The position numbers and the translations under genes are program-made. The notes below the pieces were generated by a model. The model had not been told where the DNA came from and did no database searches. It saw only the letters and a program-made list of their open reading frames with translations. A DNA stretch of 64,000 bases from Aurantiacibacter rhizosphaerae (GTDB lineage: Bacteria > Pseudomonadota > Alphaproteobacteria > Sphingomonadales > Sphingomonadaceae), in NCBI RefSeq assembly GCF_009807005.1, contig NZ_WUBR01000002.1, positions 496,001 to 560,000 of the forward strand. The letters run 5' to 3'. Positions 56,296 to 63,870 of this stretch are shown piece by piece (the first letter of the stretch is position 1; the number at the start of each line of letters is the position of its first letter).

Positions 56296-56877
56296 CTACC
56301 CCCCGAAATTCGCGCCCAGCGCGTATCCAATGCTCAGCAAGACTAGCCCTGCGAATATGGCGCCCGCAATACCGACAGCATCTTTCAGAAATATCACCTG
56401 CGAGGGGCGAATGCGAAAAGCGTGCGTATGCTCGCCAAAGCGTTCAGCCGCCGGAGACCAGATATCCTCCGGCGGGGTTTCGTCAAAAGCCTCCTGATAG
56501 CTTTTCAGCGTTTGCGCATATTGTTCGTAATAGCGCGCGCGTTCATCCCCACCTCCGCCAGTTGGCCCGTGGTGCAATGGCGCGCCCAGCACATTCGGGC
56601 AGAAATGCTCCCAGTAATCACGGCTGTAGGTGAGGTGCAGGTGCCAGGCCTGGTCCACCTGGTCCGACGGGGTAACCTCGTGCCCGGCGGTAACCGCAAG
56701 GAAGCAGAAGCGGTAATATTCTTGGATCACACGCCTGGCATAGGACGTCGTCCAGCGGTTCTCCCGCGCCAGTCTTTTCGCAAAGGAGAGGGTGGCGGTA
56801 TCCGGCCCGATCGAATGTGTGAACAGTCGCGCTCTCAGCGCATCGTGATCCGCCTTTGTCGAAAGAACTGTCGCCAT
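56296..56877 (-). CDS. Glycine-rich domain-containing (GRDP-like) protein
   Basis: The 193-residue protein has the pattern RVIQEYYRFCFLAV, then VTPSDQVDQAWHLHLTYSRDYWEHFC and HHGPTGGGG..ERARYYEQYAQTL, which matches the repeated GRDP-type segment known from plant glycine-rich domain proteins and bacterial relatives. A C-terminal hydrophobic helix (about 168-190) anchors it. The conserved WHLHL suggests a metal or ligand site. Function unknown. It is 4 bases upstream of the TIGR04222 gene. Confidence 0.72.
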   Translation of the reverse strand: MATVLSTKADHDALRARLFTHSIGPDTATLSFAKRLARENRWTTSYARRVIQEYYRFCFLAVTAGHEVTPSDQVDQAWHLHLTYSRDYWEHFCPNVLGAPLHHGPTGGGGDERARYYEQYAQTLKSYQEAFDETPPEDIWSPAAERFGEHTHAFRIRPSQVIFLKDAVGIAGAIFAGLVLLSIGYALGANFGG

Positions 56878-56924
56878 GCGCAAACGCTATCACCCTGATG
56901 TGAGCCAGTCACTACACGACGAGT

Positions 56925-57290
56925 TCACCCCTCGATCAGGTCCGGCTCCTGCGTATCCAGCGTGGGCGCCTTGTCCGTGTCCTCGTCCCTGCCCCGCGCC
57001 AGCCGCGTGGTTGCGAGATAGGCGGGCGGCAGACAGCAAACGGAGAGGATGAGGAAGCTGAGAAGCACCAGCGCCAGCGTGCTGAGCCAGAAATCATCGC
57101 CGCTCACGTCAGCCTCTAGGAAGAAGCCACCGAAGGCGAGGCTCATGGGCAGAAACGCCGCAAGGCCCGATGCCCACAATATGCGTGCACGCTCCGCCAT
57201 CCTGGGGAACAGCAGATGCATGCCCAGCGCCAGCCCGGCAGACATGGCCGCGATCATTGCAATGGTCAGCGAGACCCACAAAACCCACAT
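56925..57290 (-). CDS. Membrane protein of unknown function
   Basis: The 121-residue protein has three hydrophobic segments (about residues 1-25, 38-58 and 70-95), the first serving as the N-terminal anchor, and an acidic C-terminal tail (EDTDKAPTLDTQEPDLIEG). Family not recognised. ATG 57290 gives a natural hydrophobic start. It is the first of four inserted genes between rimM and trmD. Confidence 0.65.
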   Translation of the reverse strand: MWVLWVSLTIAMIAAMSAGLALGMHLLFPRMAERARILWASGLAAFLPMSLAFGGFFLEADVSGDDFWLSTLALVLLSFLILSVCCLPPAYLATTRLARGRDEDTDKAPTLDTQEPDLIEG

Positions 57291-57362
57291 GATTATCGAT
57301 CCTTCGCTTATCGTCCCGCCAAGTGTATTAGCGTTATAGGACGCCTGCCGCAAGGCACGCGA

Positions 57363-57869
57363 TTACTGGTCTGCGAAGTCGTCCGTGATGGTGATGGTTT
57401 TACCGTCCCAGCCGGGCACGGCCTCTACCCGCATGGGCACCATGAAGGTCTTGCCGGGCTTGCCGTCCTGCTCCGGCCGCTGGATTTCTATCACGTCGCC
57501 TGCGCCGAAATTTTGCACGGCGATCACTGTGCCCAGCGGCTCCTTCGTGGTGGAGACGGCGGCAAGGCCAATGATATCCGCGTGGTAATATTCGCCTTCG
57601 GGCAGCGGAGGCAGCGCCTCCCGTGGGACGGTCAACGTGGTGCCGCGCAGCTTTTCCGCGGCAGAGCGGCTGTCCACTTCGGCAAGGCGGGCAATGGCGC
57701 CGCCCTTGTTATCGTCCCGCACTTTTTTCAGGGTGAAGGCGCCATCGTTGAAGGTCTTATGGCCCTTCAGCGATTCCACGCCTTCGCCAAACAGCTTCAG
57801 ACGCACTTCGCCCGCCACGCCGTGCGCGCCGATAATGGCGGCCAGGGTGACGGGCTTGGTGTCGGTCAT
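57363..57869 (-). CDS. rimM: Ribosome maturation factor RimM
   Basis: The 168-residue protein has the N-terminal RimM barrel (TLAAIIGAHGVAGEVRLKLFGE) and a C-terminal PRC-barrel (YYHADIIGLAAVSTTKEPLGTV, MVPMRVEAVPGWDGKTI). It acts in 30S maturation with S19. It follows rpsP by 49 bases, the usual order. Confidence 0.96.
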   Translation of the reverse strand: MTDTKPVTLAAIIGAHGVAGEVRLKLFGEGVESLKGHKTFNDGAFTLKKVRDDNKGGAIARLAEVDSRSAAEKLRGTTLTVPREALPPLPEGEYYHADIIGLAAVSTTKEPLGTVIAVQNFGAGDVIEIQRPEQDGKPGKTFMVPMRVEAVPGWDGKTITITDDFADQ

Positions 57870-57918
57870 ATCAGCATGCCTGATCCGCTATCCCGCAATG
57901 AAGCGGGACAGCGAGAGA

Positions 57919-58440
57919 TCAGCCTTCCGACTTCTCTTCTTCGGCAGCAGCTTCCTCTGCAGGAGCTTCTTCCTTGGCTTCATCGGCGGTTTCCGCAGCT
58001 TCGGCAGCAGCGCCTTCTTCCTCGGCGGGTGCTTCTTCAGCAGCCGGAGCCTTGGCAGCTTCTTCAGCTTCGGCCTTGGCAGCCTCTTCAGCTTCCTTGG
58101 CTTCGGCAGCCTTGGTGGCCTTTTCCTCGGCGCGCTCGGTAGCCTTTTCGCCGGGCTTGGCCTTGTTCGGGTTGTTGCGGGCTTCACGTTCCATGATGCC
58201 GGCAGCGTCCAGGAAGCGCAGCACGCGGTCGCTCGGCTGTGCGCCAACGCCCAGCCAGTAACGAATGCGATCTTCGTTCAGCTTCACGCGCTCTTCAGAA
58301 TCCTTGGGGAGCATGGGGTTGTAGGTGCCCAGCTGCTCCAGATACTTGCCATCACGGGCACGGCGGCTGTCAGCAGCCACGATGCGATAGTAAGGGCGCT
58401 TCTTGGCGCCACCGCGAGAAAGACGAAGTGCAATTGCCAT
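57919..58440 (-). CDS. rpsP: 30S ribosomal protein S16 with long Glu/Ala tail
   Basis: The 173-residue protein has the normal S16 core ([56 protein letters not shown]) in the first 85 residues. The rest is a low-complexity, Glu/Ala/Lys-rich tail of about 85 residues, roughly doubling the protein. Such tails are seen in sphingomonads; the role is unknown. It follows ffh by 37 bases. Confidence 0.97.
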   Translation of the reverse strand: MAIALRLSRGGAKKRPYYRIVAADSRRARDGKYLEQLGTYNPMLPKDSEERVKLNEDRIRYWLGVGAQPSDRVLRFLDAAGIMEREARNNPNKAKPGEKATERAEEKATKAAEAKEAEEAAKAEAEEAAKAPAAEEAPAEEEGAAAEAAETADEAKEEAPAEEAAAEEEKSEG

Positions 58441-58477
58441 TATAGATTACCTTTCAATTCCAAATTCTTGAATAAAC

Positions 58478-59953
58478 TTATTTCTTTTTGAGAAAATCTT
58501 GCATTTCCGGGGGGATCTGCCCGCCGGGAAGTCCGGGCATTCCGCCGCCGGGCAGGCCCGGTGCGCCGCTGGGCGCCCCGCCCATTCCGCCGCCGCCACC
58601 GCCGCCGAACAGGGCAGCAAGGCCTTTCATGCCGCCCATCTTCTTAATCTGCTTCATGGCGCGGCCCATTTCCTGGTGCATCTTGAGGATCTTGTTCACC
58701 TCCTGCACGCTGCGCCCGCTGCCCGCCGCGATGCGCTTTTTACGCTTGGCGTTCAGCAGCGCGGGATTGGCCCGCTCCTTCTTGGTCATGGAGGAGATGA
58801 CGGCATCCATGTGCACCAGCACCTTGTCATCCATATCGGCATTGGCCATCGCGGCCTTCGCCTTTTTCATGCCGGGCATCATGCCTGCCAGCATGCCCAG
58901 GCCGCCCATGTTCTGCATCTGCTGCAACTGCTTGCGAAGGTCGTTCAGGTCGAACTTGCCCTTCATCATGCGGTTGGCGAGTTCCTCGGCCTCTTCCGCC
59001 TTGATGCTTTCGGCGGCCTTTTCCACCAGCGAAACCACGTCGCCCATGCCAAGGATGCGATCGGCAACGCGCGAGGGGTGGAACCGCTCGATCGCGTCCA
59101 GCTTCTCACCCGTACCGGCAAACTTGATGGGCTTGCCGGTAACGGCCCGCATCGAAAGCGCCGCACCGCCGCGCGCATCGCCATCCATGCGGGTAAGCAC
59201 CACGCCTGTCAGCGGCACTTCGCTGGTGAAGCTTTGCGCGACGTTGACGGCGTCCTGACCTGTCAGCGCATCCACCACCAGCAGCACTTCGGCAGGGTCC
59301 GATGCGCCGGCAACAGCCTTCATCTCGGCCATCAGCGCTTCGTCAACATGCAGGCGGCCGGCTGTATCCAGCAGCAGCACGTCGAAATTCTGCAGTTTTG
59401 CCGATTGCATCGCGCGCTTGGCAATATCGACCGGTTGCTGGCCCTGCACGATCGGCAAGGTAGCAACGCCTGTCTGCTCACCCAGAACGGCCAGCTGCTC
59501 CTGCGCCGCAGGACGATTGACGTCGAGCGAGGCCATCAGCGGCTTCTTGCCCTGCTTGTCCTTCAGCAGCTTGGCGATCTTGGCGGTGCTGGTGGTTTTA
59601 CCCGAACCCTGCAGGCCCACCATCATGATAACGGCGGGCGGGCGCACATCGAGGTTGATGGGCGAGGCATCGCCTGCGCCCTCGTCCTTTCCGCCCAGCA
59701 TCGCGATCAGCTCGTCATTGACGATCTTGATCACCTGCTGGCCGGGGGTGACGGACTTCAGGACTTCCTGGCCGACGGCGCGTTCTGTCACCTTGGCGAT
59801 GAATTCGCGCGCGACAGGCAGCGCCACGTCCGCTTCCAGCAGCGCAACGCGCACTTCGCGCATGGCATCGCGCACATCCTGTTCGCCAAGCGCACCACGA
59901 CCGCGCAGGCGGTCAAAGACACTATTCAGGCGATCGGACAGCGTATCGAACAT
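58478..59953 (-). CDS. ffh: Signal recognition particle protein Ffh
   Basis: The 491-residue GTPase has the N domain, the P-loop VGLQGSGKTTSTAKIA, G-domain motifs DTAGRLHVDE and TRMDGDARGG, and the M domain with the Met-rich signal-binding groove and the RNA-binding segment RIAAGSGRSVQEVNKIL. The tail is Gly/Pro/Met-rich (GGGGGGMGG). It targets nascent membrane proteins with 4.5S RNA and FtsY. It heads the rpsP-rimM gene string. Confidence 0.98.
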   Translation of the reverse strand: MFDTLSDRLNSVFDRLRGRGALGEQDVRDAMREVRVALLEADVALPVAREFIAKVTERAVGQEVLKSVTPGQQVIKIVNDELIAMLGGKDEGAGDASPINLDVRPPAVIMMVGLQGSGKTTSTAKIAKLLKDKQGKKPLMASLDVNRPAAQEQLAVLGEQTGVATLPIVQGQQPVDIAKRAMQSAKLQNFDVLLLDTAGRLHVDEALMAEMKAVAGASDPAEVLLVVDALTGQDAVNVAQSFTSEVPLTGVVLTRMDGDARGGAALSMRAVTGKPIKFAGTGEKLDAIERFHPSRVADRILGMGDVVSLVEKAAESIKAEEAEELANRMMKGKFDLNDLRKQLQQMQNMGGLGMLAGMMPGMKKAKAAMANADMDDKVLVHMDAVISSMTKKERANPALLNAKRKKRIAAGSGRSVQEVNKILKMHQEMGRAMKQIKKMGGMKGLAALFGGGGGGGMGGAPSGAPGLPGGGMPGLPGGQIPPEMQDFLKKK

Positions 59954-59974
59954 GCGCTACTTTTGCTCCTGTGC

Positions 59975-59988
59975 GGCGAATATTCGCC
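59975..59988. promoter_or_regulatory. Palindrome GGCGAATATTCGCC upstream of ffh
   Basis: This 14-base perfect palindrome lies 22 bases before the ffh ATG on the minus strand, within the expected promoter/leader. The shape suits a dimeric regulator; it has no T-run to make it a terminator. It could also fold in the leader mRNA. Confidence 0.35.
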
Positions 59989-60070
59989 AAATACCAAAAA
60001 CGCCGGCGGACGAAAACTCGTCAGCCAGCGTGAGCACCCTTTTGCGGGGCCCGTTTCAAAAATGCTTCGA

Positions 60071-60146
60071 TGGTGGAGCCTAGCGGGATCGAACCGCTGA
60101 CCTCAACACTGCCAGTGTTGCGCTCTCCCAGCTGAGCTAAGGCCCC
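60071..60146 (-). tRNA. tRNA-Ala (anticodon GGC)
   Basis: On the minus strand the 76 bases fold as a full cloverleaf: acceptor GGGGCCT/AGGCTCC (one G-T pair), D-arm AGCTCAGCTGGGAGAGC, anticodon stem CAACA/TGTTG with loop CTGGCAG, and T-arm with GGTTCGATC. The anticodon GGC reads GCC/GCT alanine codons. The 3' CCA is encoded. Its neighbours are ffh (downstream) and a hairpin-rich spacer (upstream). Confidence 0.96.
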
Positions 60147-60265
60147 TTATCCATCGACATTCCGCATCGTACCAGATGCGAATTCCCTCTGCCAGTGGTT
60201 GCCCATCGGCGTTGGGAGGTGGCCCTTTATTCGGGGGCCGGATTTTGTGCAACCCCTTATTTGCC

Positions 60266-60291
60266 TTTGACACCGATGCGTCGGTGCCAAA
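60266..60291. repeat. Inverted repeat, 11-base arms
   Basis: TTTGACACCGA at 60266-60276 pairs with TCGGTGCCAAA at 60281-60291 around TGCG, with one A/C mismatch. No T-run follows directly. It is part of the structured spacer upstream of tRNA-Ala. Confidence 0.5.
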
Positions 60292-60314
60292 GTTCCGGGG
60301 TTTGCTTGTTTTTC

Positions 60315-60334
60315 GATTGCGCCTCCGCGCAATC
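60315..60334. repeat. Inverted repeat, 8-base arms
   Basis: GATTGCGC (60315-60322) pairs perfectly with GCGCAATC (60327-60334) around the loop CTCC. It lies 23 bases from the previous inverted repeat in the same spacer. Confidence 0.5.
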
Positions 60335-60509
60335 ATCCTCGGTGCTATTCCCTCCGCTTCGCTGCGCGGCACCTGCGGGCGGCCAGTCGGCCTTGCGATC
60401 CGCTAGGCGCGGACCGTAGCCCGCGCTTTATTCGAAGGCTGGCACAAGTCCCGGGCGCGAAGCGAACGCAAGCGCGACCGCGCGCCCGAGCTTATGCGAG
60501 GAAAGCCAA

Positions 60510-60527
60510 GGACGCCGGACGGCGTCC
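60510..60527. repeat. Inverted repeat, 7-base arms, after TIGR02300 gene
   Basis: GGACGCC (60510-60516) pairs with GGCGTCC (60521-60527) around GGAC. On the minus strand it lies 28 bases after the TIGR02300 stop, where it could protect or terminate the transcript, although no T-run is present. Confidence 0.45.
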
Positions 60528-60555
60528 GCCCGGCGCCTGAGGGCCAAACAACAAC

Positions 60556-60879
60556 CTAACTATCATCTTCCTTTTCGTCATCGGCGGTTTTCACGCCGAG
60601 ATCGTCATCGCCGCCAAGGTCGACGTCGTTATCCGGCGAATCGTCGTCATCATCGACATCGATATCCAGATCGTCATCGGCGAGATCGGAATCCGCTTCC
60701 TTCTTCTCGTCCTTCTTTTCTTCCTCGAACGGAATGGGCTGCTTGGACTTGAGCACGGGCTCCGGCGTCCATTCATTGCCGCATTCGATGCAGGTTACCG
60801 GGTCTTCCTTGCCCAGGTCGTAGAAACGTTCACCGCACTTGGGGCAGGTGCGCTTTGTGCCCCATTCTGCTTTGACCAT
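60556..60879 (-). CDS. TIGR02300 family protein (FYDLN-acid type)
   Basis: The 107-residue protein starts MVKAEWGTKRTCPKCGERFYDL and has a second Cys pair in TCIECGNEW, a four-Cys zinc ribbon with the FYDL signature of TIGR02300. The rest is highly acidic (runs of Asp and Glu over about residues 55-107). The family is restricted to alphaproteobacteria, and its function is unknown. It often neighbours aroA/cmk, as it does here, divergently. Confidence 0.88.
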   Translation of the reverse strand: MVKAEWGTKRTCPKCGERFYDLGKEDPVTCIECGNEWTPEPVLKSKQPIPFEEEKKDEKKEADSDLADDDLDIDVDDDDDSPDNDVDLGGDDDLGVKTADDEKEDDS

Positions 60880-61042
60880 GTGTATGTCCTTAATCTCGTC
60901 CGGAGGGTTTCCGGGAAAACTGATATGCTGTCCGCGCCCCGAACTGTTTGGATGAGGTGCGGAATCGCAAGCGGGCGCGCCTTGCCATAGGGGCATGCCG
61001 CTGTCAAAGCGCCTGCTTCACCAAGACCAGATAGGCAGAGCC

Positions 61043-62380
61043 TTGAGCCATTCCAACCCGCCCTCCCCCAAACGCTTTGTAAAACAGGGTGCGCTTACCG
61101 GCCGTATCCGCGTGCCGGGTGATAAATCCATCAGCCATCGCTCCATAATGCTGGGCGCATTGGCAGTTGGCGAAACGCGCGTAACCGGGCTGCTGGAAGG
61201 GGAGGACGTCCTCGCCACAGCCGCCGCCATGCGCGCGATGGGCGCTTCGGTGGAACGGGGCGCGGATGCCACCTGGCGAATCAACGGCGTGGGTGTCGGC
61301 GCGCTGCTGCAACCTGATGCTGCGCTGGAAATGGGCAATAGCGGCACCAGCACGCGGTTGCTGATGGGCCTGATCGCCAGCCATCCGATCACCGCGATGT
61401 TTACCGGCGATGCTAGCCTCTCCAAGCGTCCGATGGGCCGTGTGATCGACCCGCTCTCGCAAATAGGCGCTTCGTTCGAGGCATCTTCAGGCGGTACCCT
61501 GCCGCTGATGCTGCGTGGTATTTCCCCCGCCGTGCCGATCACCTATCGCCTGCCAGTGGCATCGGCACAGGTGAAAAGCGCGGTGCTGCTGGCGGGCCTG
61601 AACACCGCAGGCATCACCACGGTGATCGAGCCTGTGCCCACGCGCGACCATTCTGAACGCATGCTGCGCGGCTTTGGCGCGAAGCTGGACGTGGGCGAGG
61701 AAAACGGGGAGCGCGTAATCGCCATTCACGGAGAGGCGGAGTTGCAGCCTCAGGACATCGTTGTGCCGGGCGACCCGTCATCCGCTGCGTTCTTCGTTGT
61801 CGCCGCGCTGCTGGTGGAAGGCAGCGACCTTGTGATCGAAAACGTCGGCCTCAATCCCACCCGCGCCGCGCTGTTCGATGTTCTGCGCGATATGGGCGGA
61901 CAGATCGAGGAACTGGACAGGCGCGAAGTCGGAGGAGAGCCGGTGGCGGATCTGCGCGTGCGCCATTCCGCGCTGATAGGAGTGGAGGTCGATCCCGCCG
62001 TGGTGCCGGCGATGGTGGATGAATTTCCCGTGCTGTTCGTCGCCGCCGCGCTGGCGGAGGGGACCACCACCACCACCGGCCTTGAAGAATTGCGCGTAAA
62101 GGAATCGGATCGCCTTGCCGCTATGGCCGCCGCGCTGAAACTAGCAGGCGCGCGGGTTGAGGAGCAGGAGGACGGGCTCACCATCCATGGCACGGGCGGC
62201 ACTCCCCTGCCTGGAACGCCCGAAGGTGCTGAGGTCACCACCCACCTCGACCACCGCATTGCCATGGCCATGGCGGTAGCGGGCATCGTCAGCCGCGATG
62301 GCGTGGCGCTGGACGATACCGGCCCCATTGCCACCAGCTTCCCGACCTTTGAGAGACTGCTGGAAAGCGCGAGCGCGTGA
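61043..62380 (+). CDS. aroA: 3-phosphoshikimate 1-carboxyvinyltransferase, class II-like
   Basis: The 445-residue protein starts MSHSNPPSPKRF from a TTG at 61043; an ATG at 60995 would add 16 residues. It matches the class II (CP4-like) enzyme closely: VPGDKSISHRSIMLG, LLEGEDVLATA, GDASLSKRPMGRV, SAQVKSAVLLAGLNT, RVKESDRLAAM and HLDHRIAMAMA. It joins PEP and shikimate-3-phosphate. The residue matching Ala100 of CP4 is Gly101 (GNSGTSTR), the residue found in glyphosate-sensitive enzymes. Its stop overlaps the next ATG (TGATG). Confidence 0.95.
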   Translation: MSHSNPPSPKRFVKQGALTGRIRVPGDKSISHRSIMLGALAVGETRVTGLLEGEDVLATAAAMRAMGASVERGADATWRINGVGVGALLQPDAALEMGNSGTSTRLLMGLIASHPITAMFTGDASLSKRPMGRVIDPLSQIGASFEASSGGTLPLMLRGISPAVPITYRLPVASAQVKSAVLLAGLNTAGITTVIEPVPTRDHSERMLRGFGAKLDVGEENGERVIAIHGEAELQPQDIVVPGDPSSAAFFVVAALLVEGSDLVIENVGLNPTRAALFDVLRDMGGQIEELDRREVGGEPVADLRVRHSALIGVEVDPAVVPAMVDEFPVLFVAAALAEGTTTTTGLEELRVKESDRLAAMAAALKLAGARVEEQEDGLTIHGTGGTPLPGTPEGAEVTTHLDHRIAMAMAVAGIVSRDGVALDDTGPIATSFPTFERLLESASA

Positions 62381-62655
62381 TGGCCGATTTCGATATCTAT
62401 TCCGTCATCGGCATGTTCGGCACCGTCTGCATCATCGGCGCATATGGCTATCTGACAGCGGTCGAGAAACCGAACCCCTTCATCCTGCACGGCACCAATC
62501 TTGTCGGCGCATCGTTGCTGACCATTTCGCTGGTGGTGCATACCAACTGGCCCAGCCTGATACTGGAAGCTTTCTGGGCGACGATTGCGCTGTGGGGCCT
62601 TACCAAGGCCATTCGTGGACGCAGGCGAACCGAAGAAGGAGCGCGCGAATCATGA
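62380..62655 (+). CDS. Small membrane protein, CBU_0592-like
   Basis: The 91-residue protein has three hydrophobic segments (about 8-26, 38-54 and 60-74) and the pattern IGAYGYL..., HGTNLVGASLL and LILEAFWATIALWGL, which fits the CBU_0592 small membrane family of unknown function. The ATG overlaps the aroA TGA and its stop overlaps the cmk ATG (ATGA), so aroA, this gene and cmk are translated together. Confidence 0.75.
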   Translation: MADFDIYSVIGMFGTVCIIGAYGYLTAVEKPNPFILHGTNLVGASLLTISLVVHTNWPSLILEAFWATIALWGLTKAIRGRRRTEEGARES

Positions 62656-63287
62656 TCATCGCCGTCGATGGCCCCACCGCATCGGGCAAGGGCACTATTG
62701 CCAAGGCGCTGGCCCGGCATTTCGGTCTTCCGCATCTTGATACAGGCCTGCTGTATCGCGCGGTGGGCTATCAGGTGGCCCTTTATGGCGGCGATCCCAA
62801 CGATCCTTCCGAAGCCCTTTCGGCCACCAACTTTCCAAACGAACTGCTTGGCCATCCTGACTTGCGCAGCGAAGCGACTGGCGGTCTGGCGAGCCGGGTT
62901 TCCGTGCATCCGGGCGTGCGCAGGGCATTGTTGCAGCGGCAGCAGGCCTTTGCCGGGCAGCCGGGAGGCGCGGTGCTGGACGGGCGCGATATCGGCACCG
63001 TGATTGCGCCCAATGCGGATGCGAAACTGTTCGTCACCGCCAGCGTGGAAGCGCGGGCGAAGCGTCGCTGGCAGGAAATGCGCGACCGCGGCGAGAGCCA
63101 CACCCTGCTGGAGATCGAGGACGATCTGCGCCGCCGTGACGAGCGCGATCAGAATCGCGAAACCGCCCCGCTGACGGTGGCGCCAGACGCCTTCGTGCTG
63201 GATACCACCGCGCTGGACAAGGATGCCAGCATTGCGGCTGCGATTGATGCCGTGCTGGAAGCGAAGGGAAAACAGCCGAAATCTTGA
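62652..63287 (+). CDS. cmk: Cytidylate kinase
   Basis: The 211-residue protein has the P-loop VDGPTASGKGTIAK, LDTGLLYRAVGYQ, LDGRDIGTVIAP and the late RRRDERDQNRETAPL segment, all typical of bacterial CMP kinase. It makes CDP/dCDP from CMP/dCMP. ATG 62652 overlaps the previous stop. rpsA, which commonly follows cmk, is not here; the next gene is convergent. Confidence 0.96.
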   Translation: MIIAVDGPTASGKGTIAKALARHFGLPHLDTGLLYRAVGYQVALYGGDPNDPSEALSATNFPNELLGHPDLRSEATGGLASRVSVHPGVRRALLQRQQAFAGQPGGAVLDGRDIGTVIAPNADAKLFVTASVEARAKRRWQEMRDRGESHTLLEIEDDLRRRDERDQNRETAPLTVAPDAFVLDTTALDKDASIAAAIDAVLEAKGKQPKS

Positions 63288-63300
63288 AGATTGGGGCTAT

Positions 63301-63789
63301 CTAGCGCCCCTTCTCCAATTCCCGCTTCAATTCATCCAGCATGCCAAGCGCAAACAGCGCCTCTGCGAGGACGAAGATCGGGCCGATCAGCAGACTGCGC
63401 AGATCATCGATGAAGGCAGGCTTGCGGCCTTCGAACTTGTGGCCCACCAGCTGGAAGATCCAGCCCACCACGAACAGGCCGATGCCTGATCCCAACCACA
63501 GCACTGTGCTGCCCTGCGCGATTTGCAGGCCAAGCCAAGCAAGCACGATCAGGATCAGCGCCATCGCTCCGCCAAGCTGCCGATCCAGCTTCAGGTAATA
63601 GAACGCCGCCGCAACCGTCGCCACCACGGCCGGGGTCAGCGTGAAGAACTCGGTAACCCACACGGGCCGCGAAAGCAGTATCTCCACCCCGAATACGATC
63701 ATCGGGATCCCCACCGCATGCGTAGCCACATTGCGATGGTCGCGATGGTACTCGCGGTAGGAGGAGAGGGATTTTGCCAGAGCGCTCAT
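63301..63789 (-). CDS. Mpo1-like (DUF962) membrane protein
   Basis: The 162-residue protein starts SSYREYHRDHRNVATHAVGIPMIVFG and later shows WIFQLVGHKFEGRKPAFIDDLRSLLIGPIFVLAE, the two His-containing blocks of the Mpo1/DUF962 family. Yeast Mpo1 is an Fe(II)-dependent dioxygenase of 2-hydroxy fatty acids; the bacterial role is untested. Four hydrophobic segments are present. It converges with cmk, with 13 bases between. Confidence 0.88.
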   Translation of the reverse strand: MSALAKSLSSYREYHRDHRNVATHAVGIPMIVFGVEILLSRPVWVTEFFTLTPAVVATVAAAFYYLKLDRQLGGAMALILIVLAWLGLQIAQGSTVLWLGSGIGLFVVGWIFQLVGHKFEGRKPAFIDDLRSLLIGPIFVLAEALFALGMLDELKRELEKGR

Positions 63790-63804
63790 CACAGCACCCT
63801 ACCC

Positions 63805-63821
63805 CGGCCCGCGCCGGGCCG
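63805..63821. other. GC hairpin upstream of the Mpo1-like gene
   Basis: CGGCCCG at 63805-63811 pairs with CGGGCCG at 63815-63821 around CGC. It sits 16 bases before the Mpo1-like ATG (minus strand) and 50 bases before the partial frame at 63871. No T-run. Its role is unclear. Confidence 0.35.
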
Positions 63822-63870
63822 CAATTCGCTTGCCAAACTTCGCGTTTTCGCCTAGGCGCGCGTCCGTTCG

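Larger units (their letters stand above)
60147..60555. other. Structured, apparently non-coding spacer
   Basis: The 409-base region between tRNA-Ala and the TIGR02300 gene has no convincing frame. It contains at least three strong inverted repeats: 60266-60291 (11-pair stem with one mismatch, loop TGCG), 60315-60334 (8 perfect pairs, loop CTCC) and 60510-60527 (7 perfect pairs, loop GGAC). A very GC-rich stretch occupies 60440-60540. It may be a repeat element, a structured RNA or a remnant of insertion at the tRNA. Confidence 0.55.

Noticed and set aside
58478-58640. Repeat-like Gly/Pro stretch at the end of ffh as a possible repeat element
   Set aside because: It is in frame with ffh and is the ordinary Gly/Met-rich tail of the M domain.
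58499-60100. Plus-strand frame of 533 codons opposite ffh and running into the tRNA
   Set aside because: ffh is certain on the minus strand, and this frame continues across the tRNA gene, which a real protein gene would not do.
60103-60372. Minus-strand frame across the spacer and tRNA end
   Set aside because: It overlaps the tRNA, and its Lys/Pro/Arg-rich translation matches nothing; the spacer is better read as non-coding.
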